A stretch of DNA of 64,000 bases. It comes from Denitromonas iodatirespirans (lineage in GTDB: Bacteria > Pseudomonadota > Gammaproteobacteria > Burkholderiales > Rhodocyclaceae). Made by a program: the position numbers and the translations under genes. The DNA is taken from positions 1 through 64,000 of the forward strand of contig NZ_JAEKFT010000016.1 in NCBI RefSeq assembly GCF_018524365.1, given 5' to 3'. This document shows, one piece after another, positions 39,005-47,403 of this stretch (position 1 is the first letter of the stretch; every line of letters begins with the position of its first letter). Under the pieces are notes generated by a model. The model ran no database searches, was not told where the DNA came from, and saw only the letters and a list, made by a program, of their open reading frames with translations.

Positions 39005-39598
39005 TCAGAGCGGAGCGATCGACGACAGAATGTCGTCGAAGGCCGTGCGATCAACCCCGGTGAAACGACCGCCGACGACGACCTGGGGCGTGTCGTCGCT
39101 GATTGCGTAGAACTGATGCGTCGTGCCTTGGCCGTAGGCGAAGATCTTGACCTTGCCGCGGGTCTGCGTGATCCGGTAGTCCATGGTGGCCAGCCCGAGG
39201 CCGGCGAGCACCTCGCAGCCCAGCGTGTCGGCGCCCGAGAAAACGTTCCGATAGAAGTCCGCAGGGCTGGTGCCCGCCCCGATGACGGCGATCGACTCGG
39301 CGGTCTCCAGGCCGATGACGGCGCTGCCGCCCCCGGGGTAGCCAAGAACGATCGCATGGCTCGAAAAGCGCAGGCGCTCGAAGCCGGTCGGCACGGTGGC
39401 GCGCAGCGAGGCGCCGATGTTGAGTGGAAAGCCTGTTCCGGCCCGGTCGGGGCCGGGCGTCTGGGGGGTGAAGTCGGGCACCTCGCAGGCGGCGGCGCGG
39501 GCTGGGGCGGGAGACGACAGGCCGATGAGGCTGAGGAGTCCGATGCCGAGGAGCCGCCACGAACCGCGCCCGGATGCTTGCCGCTCACTGTGGCGCAT
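39005..39598 (-). CDS. Secreted protein of unknown function
   Basis: 197 residues from ATG 39598. A signal peptide is visible (RLLGIGLLSLIGLSSPAPARA, cleavage after about residue 35), then a mature domain of ~160 residues with one Cys pair (CEVP near the start, and GCEVLAG). Mixed alpha/beta pattern (VIGLETAESIAVIGAG, KVKIFAYGQGTTHQFYAIS). No known family recognised. Overlaps the end of the upstream small gene by 14 bases, so the two are coupled. Confidence 0.6.
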   Translation of the reverse strand: MRHSERQASGRGSWRLLGIGLLSLIGLSSPAPARAAACEVPDFTPQTPGPDRAGTGFPLNIGASLRATVPTGFERLRFSSHAIVLGYPGGGSAVIGLETAESIAVIGAGTSPADFYRNVFSGADTLGCEVLAGLGLATMDYRITQTRGKVKIFAYGQGTTHQFYAISDDTPQVVVGGRFTGVDRTAFDDILSSIAPL

Positions 39599-39941
39599 TC
39601 TGGGCCTCCCAGAAGTCATACCGCATGGCCAGGCCAGCCGTGCGCATGCAAACCAGGTAGTGGTTGCCTTCGCGGGTGAGGAAATGGCGTCGGAGCGCTT
39701 GGCGGACCTGCCGCTGCGCCCACCGAACCGGGGCCGAGAGATTGTAGGGTCTGGGGACCAGATGCATGGCGCCGGTGCAGCGGCCGCTCTTGGCGACCAA
39801 CCGGCTGAACACCTCGTAGGTCTGAAGCGTGATTCGCCAGGTGTGTACCTGGGCGCCGAAGATCGGTTCCAGGAGCTGCTGCATTTCCTGTGTTTCCGCT
39901 GCAGTGATGTCTTCCATGGTGGTTTCTGCCCTGTCGGTCAT
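39585..39941 (-). CDS. Small unknown protein
   Basis: 118 residues, no signal peptide. Basic and helical with aromatic residues (HTWRITLQTYEVFSRLVAKS, VRWAQRQVRQALRRHF). No motif recognised; could be a regulator or a partner of the secreted protein encoded by the overlapping downstream gene. The upstream gap to the GGDEF gene (39942-40053) contains an AT-rich stretch near 39975-40010 that may hold its promoter. Confidence 0.55.
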   Translation of the reverse strand: MTDRAETTMEDITAAETQEMQQLLEPIFGAQVHTWRITLQTYEVFSRLVAKSGRCTGAMHLVPRPYNLSAPVRWAQRQVRQALRRHFLTREGNHYLVCMRTAGLAMRYDFWEAQNAPQ

Positions 39942-40053
39942 GCCAGTGATGCCGGCGTTTCAATGCGGGCGAGTGTAGCAAAAATCTTTTTGCATAACGC
40001 TATGGCATTTTCGGCAAGGCTGGATAGCACGGCATGCTGACGCTGCGCCACGC

Positions 40054-41373
40054 TCAAATCCCCTCGCTCCCCTCCATCGGCACCAGCACGCGCTGCACCG
40101 GGGCGTCGCTGGCGCGGACCACCCGGTTGCGGCCGCGGTCCTTGGCCTGGTACAGCGCGCGGTCGGCACGGTTGATGAGGGCGTGGGCGTCTTCGTCGTG
40201 GTTCCATTCGGCCACGCCGAAGCTGGCGCTGACGGTGCCGACGACCTCGAAGGGGGCGTCGGCGATCTTGGCGCGCACCGCCTCGGCCAGCGCCATGGCG
40301 GCGTCGATGGGGGTTTCGCGCAGCAGGATCATGAACTCCTCGCCGCCGAAGCGCGCCGCGCAGTCGGAGCTGCGCAGCAGTTCGCGGATGCGCACGGCGG
40401 TGTGCTTGAGCACGCGGTCGCCGCTGTCATGGCCGAAGGTGTCGTTGATGCGCTTGAAGAAGTCGAGATCGAACATCACCACCGACAGGCTGGTGCCGTG
40501 CACGCGCGCGTCGGCCATCTCGGCGGCGAGCCGTTCGAAGAAGCGGCGGCGGTTGACCAGGTCGGTGAGGAAGTCGGTGGTGGCCAGCTCTTCGAGGCGG
40601 CGGTTGAGGCGGGCCATGGGTTCGATGACCATCGCCGACAGCGCCAAGTTGAGTCCGAGGAACATCAGCCCGAACACTGCCACCAGCGAGAGCATGAAGC
40701 TGTAGAAGGTGCTGCGCGCCTTTTCGAGCGGGTAGAGCATCGGCACCTTGACGATCTGCATGCCGATGGTCTGGCCCATCTGCCAGCCGTAGCCGCCGTT
40801 GCGGCCGTACACCTTCTGCATGCTGGGCGGCGCCAGGGCCGGGTCGCCGTGGCAGCTGAGGCAGCTGGGGTCGGAAATGGTGATCGGGCGGGCGACATAC
40901 ATCGCGCGGGCGACGCCCGTGCCGTGCACGCCGGACAGCTCGACCTCGTCGCGCGGGGCCTTGGCCTGGGCGGTGGCGAGCTGTTCGATCAGCCCGGCCT
41001 CCCAGGTCGTGGCGCGGTCGCGCGGGTTGGTGGGATCGAGCGCCGCCTCGCGGTACTCGAAGCCGGGGTAACGGCCGGACAGGCGGCGCAGGGTCTCGAC
41101 CGCGGCGAAGGCGGGCACCGTCTGCGGCAGGAAGCGGTCGGCATTGAGCGGGTCGAGATGGGGTTTGATCTGGTCGGTGGTGTAGCTGCGGATGGCCAGC
41201 GCCGTTTCCATCATTACTTGCGAGTCGTGGCGCACGTCGCCGAAGGCGCCCTGTTCGAGGAAGCGGTAGTAGTACACCCCGGCGCCGGCGAGACTGAGCA
41301 CGAAGATGGCGAGCAGCACGAGATTGAACTTGAGCCGCAGCAGGACGCCGCGGGCCGAGCGGGGGTGTGACAT
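40054..41373 (-). CDS. Diguanylate cyclase with periplasmic haem-binding DUF3365 sensor
   Basis: 439 residues. N-terminal membrane anchor (~15-36), a periplasmic domain (~40-225) of the DUF3365/Tll0287 type containing a c-type haem motif CLSCH (SDPSCLSCHGDP, ~Cys167-His171), a second membrane helix (~232-255) and a GGDEF domain (~270-425) with FDLDFFKRINDTFGHDSGD and an intact FGGEEFMILL. Covalent haem in the periplasm suggests sensing of redox state or a gas such as NO, controlling c-di-GMP synthesis. The two signature residues needed for catalysis are present. DUF3365 assignment is from remembered features of the family. Confidence 0.82.
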   Translation of the reverse strand: MSHPRSARGVLLRLKFNLVLLAIFVLSLAGAGVYYYRFLEQGAFGDVRHDSQVMMETALAIRSYTTDQIKPHLDPLNADRFLPQTVPAFAAVETLRRLSGRYPGFEYREAALDPTNPRDRATTWEAGLIEQLATAQAKAPRDEVELSGVHGTGVARAMYVARPITISDPSCLSCHGDPALAPPSMQKVYGRNGGYGWQMGQTIGMQIVKVPMLYPLEKARSTFYSFMLSLVAVFGLMFLGLNLALSAMVIEPMARLNRRLEELATTDFLTDLVNRRRFFERLAAEMADARVHGTSLSVVMFDLDFFKRINDTFGHDSGDRVLKHTAVRIRELLRSSDCAARFGGEEFMILLRETPIDAAMALAEAVRAKIADAPFEVVGTVSASFGVAEWNHDEDAHALINRADRALYQAKDRGRNRVVRASDAPVQRVLVPMEGSEGI

Positions 41374-41662
41374 GCGGTTTCTCTCTGTTGACGCACCGTC
41401 TGCGCGGTGTCTGCCCTGCGGGCCGCAGGCTCGGCGGATCCCGGTTAAAAAGTGTGTCGCATTGTCGCATGCAGGGGCGGGTAGGCCAACGTCCTAGGCG
41501 ATGCGCATGGCGCGCACCGGCCGGAAGCCGATCGGGAGGTGCGGGAGATCCACCGGTGCCGCACGCTACGGACACATGTCGTGCGATGTGGGCAAGATCG
41601 TGTCTTGGCAGCCGGCCCGACACGCCGCGATCATGACGCTGCCGCCTGCCCTGGAAGTGCCC

Positions 41663-42901
41663 ATGACCGCCGATACCGCCATCACCCCCGCACAAGAAAA
41701 CGCCATCGCCCGGCGCAACGCCTTGCTGTACGCCACCTGCCAGGCCTTCGGCGGTGCCGCCGCGCCGCTCAATTTTGCGTTGGGCGCCATTGCCGGGAGC
41801 TATCTGCTCGGCCCCGACAAGGGGCTGGCCACCGCGCCGGTGACCGGCTACACCCTCGGCGTGGCGCTCGGCGCCCTGCCGGCAGCCATGCTGATGCGTG
41901 CCGTCGGGCGCAAGCGCGGCTTCATGGCCGGCGCGCTGATCGGCATCGGCGGCCTGCTGTTCGCCACCTGGGCGCTGACGGTGCATTCGTTCTGGCTGTT
42001 CTGCGCGGCGCTGATGGTCAATGGCGTGTCGGGCGCCTTCGTGCAGCAATACCGCTTCGCCGCGGCCGACCGCGGGCAGATGGACTTCAAGGCCAAGGCG
42101 ATCTCCTGGGTGCTGGTCGGCGGCATCGCGGCGGCGGTGCTCGGGCCGCAGACGGTCATCCACACCAAGGATCTGCTCTTGCCGGTGCCCTTCGCCGGCG
42201 CCTTCCTGAGCGGCGTGGCGCTGCTGCTGGCCTCGCTCGTCGTGATGCTGTTCCTGGCGCCGTCGACCCCGCTACCGCCGGCCGCCGACGGCAGTGCGCC
42301 GCACACCGGCCGGCCGCTCGGCGAGATCCTGCGCCAGCCGCGCTTTGCGGTGGCGGTGCTGTGCGGCACGGCCGCCTATGCGCTGATGAGCCTGGTGATG
42401 ACCGCCGCGCCGCTGGCCATGATCGGCTGCGGCTTCACGGCCGAGGAGTCCACGCTGGGCATCCAGTGGCATGTGCTGGCGATGTTCGTGCCGAGCTTCT
42501 TCACCGGCAGCCTGATCGCCCGCTACGGCAAGGCGCGCATCGTCGCCACGGGGCTGATCATCCTCGTCGCCTGCGCGGTGGTCGCCCTGCTGGGGGTCGA
42601 GCTGGCCCACTTTTGGGGCGCGCTGGTGTTGCTCGGCATCGGCTGGAACTTCGGCTTCATCGGCGCCACGGCGATGCTCACCGAGGCTTATCGGCCGGAA
42701 GAAAAGGGCAAGGCGCAGGGCGCCAACGATTTCATCCTGTTCGGCACCGTGGCCCTCGCCTCCTTCGCCTCCGGCCAGCTGCTCAACGCCTGGGGCTGGG
42801 ACTCGGTCAATGCCATCATCTTCCCGGTGGTGCTGGTCAGCCTCGGCGCGCTGCTGTGGTTGGCGCGCCTGGAGCGCAAGGCCGCGGTGGCGGCCGGCTA
42901 A
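41663..42901 (+). CDS. Major facilitator superfamily transporter
   Basis: 412 residues from ATG 41663 (ATG 41633 is also possible). Twelve hydrophobic helices; a typical MFS intracellular loop motif after helix 2 (GALPAAMLMRAVGRKRGFMAG). No substrate motif is recognised. Its stop overlaps the 3' end of the convergent DUF418 gene by 4 bases (42898-42901). The 289 bases upstream (41374-41662) hold no supported gene. Confidence 0.85.
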   Translation: MTADTAITPAQENAIARRNALLYATCQAFGGAAAPLNFALGAIAGSYLLGPDKGLATAPVTGYTLGVALGALPAAMLMRAVGRKRGFMAGALIGIGGLLFATWALTVHSFWLFCAALMVNGVSGAFVQQYRFAAADRGQMDFKAKAISWVLVGGIAAAVLGPQTVIHTKDLLLPVPFAGAFLSGVALLLASLVVMLFLAPSTPLPPAADGSAPHTGRPLGEILRQPRFAVAVLCGTAAYALMSLVMTAAPLAMIGCGFTAEESTLGIQWHVLAMFVPSFFTGSLIARYGKARIVATGLIILVACAVVALLGVELAHFWGALVLLGIGWNFGFIGATAMLTEAYRPEEKGKAQGANDFILFGTVALASFASGQLLNAWGWDSVNAIIFPVVLVSLGALLWLARLERKAAVAAG

Positions 42902-43941
42902 CCGGCCAGCCGGCGCATGAGGGCTTCGACCGGCCCACGCCGGAAGGCGCGCGACCACAGCCAGGCATAGAGCGCGGCGAGCGCGCAGAACAGGCCGGCC
43001 GCGGCCACCACCGCGGTGATCGTCTGCTTGCCCAGCAGGCCGAGCGCCTCGAGCGTGCCCATGCCGAGCAGGATATGCGCGATGTACAGCGTCAGGGTCT
43101 GGCGGCCGGCGGGTGTGACCAGGCCGAGCACCCCGGCGCGGGCCAGCCAGGGGGCGCCGCGCAGGCACAGGCCGATGAGCATCGCGGCGCCGCCGATGCC
43201 GGCCAGCAGGTAGAGCGGCATGGGCGGGACCGGGCTGGTGGTGGCCAGTATCGCCAGCGCCGGATCGATCCTGGCGAGTTGTCCGGCGAGCAGCGCACTG
43301 GCCGCTTTCGCCGCTGCCACGGCCAGGGCGCCGAGCAGGATCAAGCGGTGCTGGGTGGCGCGATTCGACAGCGTCTGCCGGCTCAGCACGATGCCGAAGA
43401 GCAGAAAGCCCAGCCAGGGGACGACCGGGTGCCAGCCGTTGAAGAACAGGTTGCGCACGAAGCCGGCGGGGGTCCAGAAGCCGGTGTACGAATAGCTCGC
43501 CCAGTGCCAGCCGGCGTCGTAGTCGAGCGTCAGGATCATCGCCACGAAGGCCCCTCCCAGCCCGACGATGCCGGCCACCAGCCAGCCCGAGGCGAGCGGC
43601 AGCAGCAGGGCGCCGAAGAGGAAGTAGACCGCGTAGTAGTGCAGGATGTCGGCATCGAAAACGAGGGTATTGAGCAGGCCGAGGGCGAGCAGGAAGAGCG
43701 CCCGCTTCAGCGTCACCGAGACGGTCTGTGCCTGCGAGCCCGGCGCGCCCGACAGCCCCAGGCCGATGCCGGCCAGCACCACGAAGCTGGCCGCCGCCTT
43801 GCCTTCGAGCATCTGCGTGAGCCCACCGAGCAGGCCGGCGCTGCCGGTGGCGCCCATGACGATCTTGAAGTTGACGATGACCATGCCCACGAAGGCGACA
43901 AAGCGGGCGAGGTCGAGGCCGTCGAGGCGGTGCGGCGTCAT
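42898..43941 (-). CDS. DUF418-type acyltransferase-like membrane protein
   Basis: 347 residues from ATG 43941. The start MTPHRLDGLDLARFVAFVGM is the DUF418/heparan-alpha-glucosaminide acetyltransferase signature (RLxGLDxARxxAxxGM), followed by about nine membrane helices and LTLYIAHILLGMGTLE near the end. Related proteins transfer acyl groups across the membrane, but no catalytic residue can be fixed here. It overlaps by ATGA the upstream hexapeptide acetyltransferase gene (43938-43941), so the two are coupled and may act on the same substrate. Confidence 0.8.
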   Translation of the reverse strand: MTPHRLDGLDLARFVAFVGMVIVNFKIVMGATGSAGLLGGLTQMLEGKAAASFVVLAGIGLGLSGAPGSQAQTVSVTLKRALFLLALGLLNTLVFDADILHYYAVYFLFGALLLPLASGWLVAGIVGLGGAFVAMILTLDYDAGWHWASYSYTGFWTPAGFVRNLFFNGWHPVVPWLGFLLFGIVLSRQTLSNRATQHRLILLGALAVAAAKAASALLAGQLARIDPALAILATTSPVPPMPLYLLAGIGGAAMLIGLCLRGAPWLARAGVLGLVTPAGRQTLTLYIAHILLGMGTLEALGLLGKQTITAVVAAAGLFCALAALYAWLWSRAFRRGPVEALMRRLAG

Positions 43942-44588
43942 GGATCGACGGTTCGCGGTGCCGCGCGGCGCAGCGCCTCGACATCGCCGGCGACGATCAG
44001 CGGCAGATGCGCGGTGATCGTCGCCACCGGCCAGTCCCACCAGGCCAGGGCCTCCAGCGTGGCGACGATGTCGGGCGCAAAGCGCGACTTGATCACCCGC
44101 GCCGGATTGCCGCCGACGATGCTGTAGGCCGGCACATCGGCCACCACCACTGAGCGCGAGGAAACGATGGCGCCATTGCCGATCCTGACCCCCGGCATGA
44201 TCAGCGCCTCGTAGCCGATCCACACGTCGTTGCCCACCACCGTGTCGCCCTTGAACGGCAGCTCGCCCGGCGCCGGCATCGCCGCCTCCCAGCCGCCGCC
44301 GAATATCTGGAAGGGATAAGTGGAGATGCCCGACAGCTTGTGGTTGGCGCCGTTCATGATGAACTTCACGCCGCGCGCGATGGCGCAGAACTTGCCGATG
44401 ACGAGTTTGTCGCCGATGAACGGGAAGTGATAGAGCACATTGCGCTCGAAGCCGGTCGGATCGTCCGGATCGTCGTAATAGGTGTAATCGCCGATGACGA
44501 TGTTCGGGTTGCTGACGCAGTTCTTGATGAAGCACACCTGCGGGAAACCGGGCATGGGGTGGGGGTTCTTGGGGTCGGGGCCGTACAT
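43938..44588 (-). CDS. Hexapeptide acetyltransferase, Vat/CatB (xenobiotic acetyltransferase) family
   Basis: 216 residues from ATG 44588 with GGGAG 8 bases upstream. The left-handed beta-helix hexapeptide repeats are visible (IVIGDYTYYDDPDDP, LVIGKFCAIARGVKFIM, VVGNDVWIGYEALIMPGVRI, GAIVSSRSVV), with NGANHK (the His in this loop is the catalytic base in Vat and CatB enzymes). Family members acetylate streptogramin A or chloramphenicol, but many are not resistance enzymes and act on sugars. Coupled with the downstream DUF418 gene. No evidence in sequence decides the acceptor. Confidence 0.88.
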   Translation of the reverse strand: MYGPDPKNPHPMPGFPQVCFIKNCVSNPNIVIGDYTYYDDPDDPTGFERNVLYHFPFIGDKLVIGKFCAIARGVKFIMNGANHKLSGISTYPFQIFGGGWEAAMPAPGELPFKGDTVVGNDVWIGYEALIMPGVRIGNGAIVSSRSVVVADVPAYSIVGGNPARVIKSRFAPDIVATLEALAWWDWPVATITAHLPLIVAGDVEALRRAAPRTVDP

Positions 44589-44602
44589 GAAAATCTCCCG
44601 GC

Positions 44603-45157
44603 TCACAGCCAGTGGCTGGCCAGATAGTCGAAGAACAGGCAATACGCGGCGATCGGCAGCGGCAGGCCGAGCAGCGTGCCGCTCAGGTAGTGGCGAAACG
44701 GCACGCCCGACAGGGCCAGCGTGTAGTTGAGCGCCGGCAGGGTCTGGAACAGCATCCGCAGCAGCGCGATGATGCCCACCGGGCGGGCCTGCAGATGGCC
44801 GAGGAGGCGGGTGGCGACGGGGCTGTCGAGCCGTTGCAGCGCATCGCCGCCGACCGTGCGCACCGAAACGAAGGTGACGATGCAGGAGACGATCGCCGCC
44901 AGATAGGTGACCAGTCCGCCGCCGAGCTGGCCCAGCGTCAGCACCGCCGAGGCCAGAAACACCCAGCCCGGGATCTGGATCAGGTTGCCGAGCGCGAACA
45001 GCGCCACGAACGCCGCCACGCCACCGACCGGATGGCCGGCCAGCTGCTGTTGCAGATAGGCCAGGCTGAAATGCCCGCGCAAGCCCAGCCACTCGACGAT
45101 GCCGAGCAGGATCGCAACAAACAGCAGCACGGCCAGCAGCCGCCGGTATCGCCCCAT
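44603..45157 (-). CDS. TVP38/TMEM64 (VTT-domain) membrane protein
   Basis: 184 residues from ATG 45157, GGAGG 9 bases upstream; an upstream in-frame ATG at 45247 lacks support. Hydrophobic helices with a VTT/SNARE-associated core (GGVAAFVALFALGNLIQIPGW, then VTYLAAIVSCIVTFVSVR and LNYTLALSGVPFRHYLSGTL). DedA-superfamily relatives are lipid scramblases or affect membrane stress; a specific role cannot be stated. It ends 15 bases before the acetyltransferase start, so the three genes 45157-42898 probably form one operon. Confidence 0.82.
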   Translation of the reverse strand: MGRYRRLLAVLLFVAILLGIVEWLGLRGHFSLAYLQQQLAGHPVGGVAAFVALFALGNLIQIPGWVFLASAVLTLGQLGGGLVTYLAAIVSCIVTFVSVRTVGGDALQRLDSPVATRLLGHLQARPVGIIALLRMLFQTLPALNYTLALSGVPFRHYLSGTLLGLPLPIAAYCLFFDYLASHWL

Positions 45158-45253
45158 GTCGATGGCCTCCAGGCAGTGACGGGCGGGGTGCCGCCCGTCG
45201 CCGGGGGCATGATGCCGGAATTTTGCGACGAAGGTGCCGGGCGGCAAGCTGCC

Positions 45254-45769
45254 TTAAGGGGTTGAAAGGAGATCGATGATCTCGCCCCGCTGTGGCTGAT
45301 CCGGGTTTTTCGCTTGCATCTCACGGGCGTAGTCGATGGCCGTACGACCGTTGTCGTCCCGGATGTCGCGCTTGGCATCGTTGACGAGCAAGCGGCGCAC
45401 TTGATGGACGTCTCCGTCGATGGCCGCGGCATGGAGGGCGGTCATGTGCTGCAAGGTGACGTCTGTGGCATCGATGTCGACGCCTTCATCGCGTAGCCGC
45501 CTGAACGCTGCGTCGGCTTCGGCGGGGTCGCTCAACACGGTCACCGATCGGATGCCGGCGGTCGTGTTCAGCGTCGCGATGGCGTCGGCGGAGAAATCGT
45601 CATGGAAAAAAACCTGCTTGCACACCCAGGACATGAAGGCGGCCTCGCGTTCCATGCAAGCCATCAAGTGCGACGGTGTGTGTTGGCGGGTTTCCCGGAC
45701 AAGCTCAAAGGCAAGACCCGAGACGATGACGATGACGAGGCCGAGCGCCCAGAAAATGATGCGTTTCAT
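45254..45769 (-). CDS. Membrane-anchored ankyrin repeat protein
   Basis: 171 residues from ATG 45769. N-terminal membrane helix (RIIFWALGLVIVIVSGLAF, about residues 3-21) followed by two ankyrin-like repeats near the C-terminus (MTALHAAAIDGDVHQVRRLL and DDNGRTAIDYAREMQAKN). Probably an inner-membrane-anchored protein with its ankyrin repeats on the periplasmic side, binding another protein. It starts 4 bases after the stop of the upstream unknown gene, so they are co-transcribed. Confidence 0.75.
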   Translation of the reverse strand: MKRIIFWALGLVIVIVSGLAFELVRETRQHTPSHLMACMEREAAFMSWVCKQVFFHDDFSADAIATLNTTAGIRSVTVLSDPAEADAAFRRLRDEGVDIDATDVTLQHMTALHAAAIDGDVHQVRRLLVNDAKRDIRDDNGRTAIDYAREMQAKNPDQPQRGEIIDLLSTP

Positions 45770-45773
45770 CGAC

Positions 45774-46241
45774 CTAGCACCAAGCAAACGGCGGGGTATG
45801 CGGCAGCAGGGCAATGGACAACGGGGCTCGGTGGAGCGCGATGCCGTTGATCAGCATCCTCAAACGCGTCTTGAGTGCGTTGCTGATATCGCTCCGGATC
45901 GTTTCATAGATTCGCACATGATCCAGATCCTTCTGGGTGGCGTGGTTGAAGCGGTGCCGGGCGAAGTCGCGGGCGAGTTTTTTGGCCAGGGCGGACAGTG
46001 ACTTGCTGGGCCGTGAGAGGCCTTTGAACAGGATCTCGATATAGCCCATGGCGTAAGAGCCATCGATGGCCGCGATCAAGGCGGTTTGTGCCAAGCGCCG
46101 TGCCGGGTTGTCGATGGTCAGCGCATCGATCTGGTGCACCAGACCCGGCCAGAAGAACTTGAGAATCTGACGGGTTTCCGTGTCATTGAAGATCAGGTCG
46201 GAATCGGGAATGTCTGGCACGTTGATCAAGATGCTGCCCAT
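45774..46241 (-). CDS. Unknown helical protein upstream of the ankyrin gene
   Basis: 155 residues from ATG 46241, GGGGAG 8 bases upstream. No signal peptide; hydrophilic, mostly helical (ARRLAQTALIAAIDGSYAMGY, SLSALAKKLARDFARHRFN). No family recognised. Tight spacing with the ankyrin gene suggests a bicistronic pair, possibly effector and immunity or a toxin-antitoxin-like unit, but nothing in the sequence proves it. The in-frame extension to 47186 is a shadow of the anti-sigma-like gene. Confidence 0.55.
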   Translation of the reverse strand: MGSILINVPDIPDSDLIFNDTETRQILKFFWPGLVHQIDALTIDNPARRLAQTALIAAIDGSYAMGYIEILFKGLSRPSKSLSALAKKLARDFARHRFNHATQKDLDHVRIYETIRSDISNALKTRLRMLINGIALHRAPLSIALLPHTPPFAWC

Positions 46242-46304
46242 CGGGGACTCCCCTGAAGCGAAAACGAAATGCCAATGGTATTTGTCGGGCAGCTCAAACG
46301 CAAA

Positions 46305-46334
46305 CCCGCCGCCCGCCGCGGCGGCGGGCGGGGT
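46305..46334 (-). terminator. GC hairpin followed by T-rich tract after the anti-sigma-like gene
   Basis: Read on the minus strand, an 11-bp near-perfect GC dyad (CCGCCCGCCGC / GCGGCGGGCGG) is followed by TTTGCGTTT. It lies directly after the stop of the anti-sigma-like gene and could terminate the VWA-sigma-anti-sigma transcript. Confidence 0.5.
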
Positions 46335-46335
46335 G

Positions 46336-47403
46336 TCACCGTGTTGGCGAGAGCCGCAGCCGGCCGCGGGGGAGCGGGTGCTCGGCGAGCGTAATCGGGT
46401 CCTCGCGCCCTGCAGCCTGGAGTTGCGCGAGGAGGGCGGCCTGCAAGGCTCGGCCGGCGGCGGCGTCGGCAGGAGCAACGTGCAGCGTCCATGCCTGGGC
46501 CGGCCGGGCCAGCAGTCGGGCGGCGAGGGTGGCGGCCGGGGTGTCGAGCGGGGCGTCGATGGGGTCGGCGGCCGCGATCGCGGCATCGGCCTCGGCGGCG
46601 GGTGGGGCGCTCGGTGCCGGTGCACGCAGGGCCTTGGCCAGCATCGGCGGCGCTGCCGCGGGGGCGGCCGGGGCGGGTTCTTCCTGGGCGGGCGCCGGCG
46701 GGGCGGGACGTGGTGCGGCGCGTTTGGCTTCGGCGTCCGGCCGCGCCATCTCGCGGCTGCGGGCAGGGCTGGCCGGCGGCGCTTCGGCCTTGGCAAGGCG
46801 TTCGGCAAGCGGTGGCCGGGTGGAGCGGGCGAGGGTGTTGTCGGCGCTGCGTGCGGTGCCGACGGTGGCTTCGGCCGACGCGCCGGCCGGGGATTGGCGC
46901 AGGGTGTCCATGGCCGATTCGGCGGGGGCGGCCGCCGGCATTGCAAGCATCTCCGGGGGCGGGGCGGGTTCCTGCACCATGCGCAGGGCGACGCTGACGG
47001 CCAGCGCGGCGGTGAGGGCGGTGCTGATGCCGGCCAGCCAGGGCCAGCGCCGTCGAGGCCGAGTCGGCGCCGTGGCAGGGGCGGGCCGCTGCTGCGCCAG
47101 CCATTCGGCGGTGGCCGGGCTGACCGGGGCGCCGAGGGTGTCGTTGGCGGTTTTGCCGGCGGCCAGTTCGGCCAGCAGCGCCTCACGGCGTGGTGCCTGG
47201 GCGGCGTCCAGGCGCTCGGCCTCGGCCATCACGGCGTCGAACAGCGCGGCGGGCGGTTCGAAGCCGGCGGGCGAGGGGGCAGCGTCGAGCGCGGCCAGCA
47301 CGCGGTCGAGCATCTGCGGCGGCGGCTCGAAGGCCGGCTGGGCGCGGATCAGCGCGGCGAGCGGGCCTTCGCCGGCGATGAAGCGCTCTTCGGCGGGACT
47401 CAT
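46336..47403 (-). CDS. Anti-sigma-factor-like single-pass membrane protein
   Basis: 355 residues from ATG 47403, overlapping the ECF sigma gene by 4 bases. The N-terminal cytoplasmic part (~1-120, PAEERFIAGEGPLAALI...) is followed by one membrane helix (~124-146, WPWLAGISTALTAALAVSVA) and a long Ala/Pro-rich periplasmic linker, ending with a short structured tail (AQAWTLHVAPADAAAGRALQ). Position and topology are those of an anti-sigma factor, but the zinc-binding HxxxCxxC motif of the classical family is absent, so it may use a different sigma-binding surface. The linker is low-complexity, so its family may be hard to find by search. Confidence 0.7.
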   Translation of the reverse strand: MSPAEERFIAGEGPLAALIRAQPAFEPPPQMLDRVLAALDAAPSPAGFEPPAALFDAVMAEAERLDAAQAPRREALLAELAAGKTANDTLGAPVSPATAEWLAQQRPAPATAPTRPRRRWPWLAGISTALTAALAVSVALRMVQEPAPPPEMLAMPAAAPAESAMDTLRQSPAGASAEATVGTARSADNTLARSTRPPLAERLAKAEAPPASPARSREMARPDAEAKRAAPRPAPPAPAQEEPAPAAPAAAPPMLAKALRAPAPSAPPAAEADAAIAAADPIDAPLDTPAATLAARLLARPAQAWTLHVAPADAAAGRALQAALLAQLQAAGREDPITLAEHPLPRGRLRLSPTR

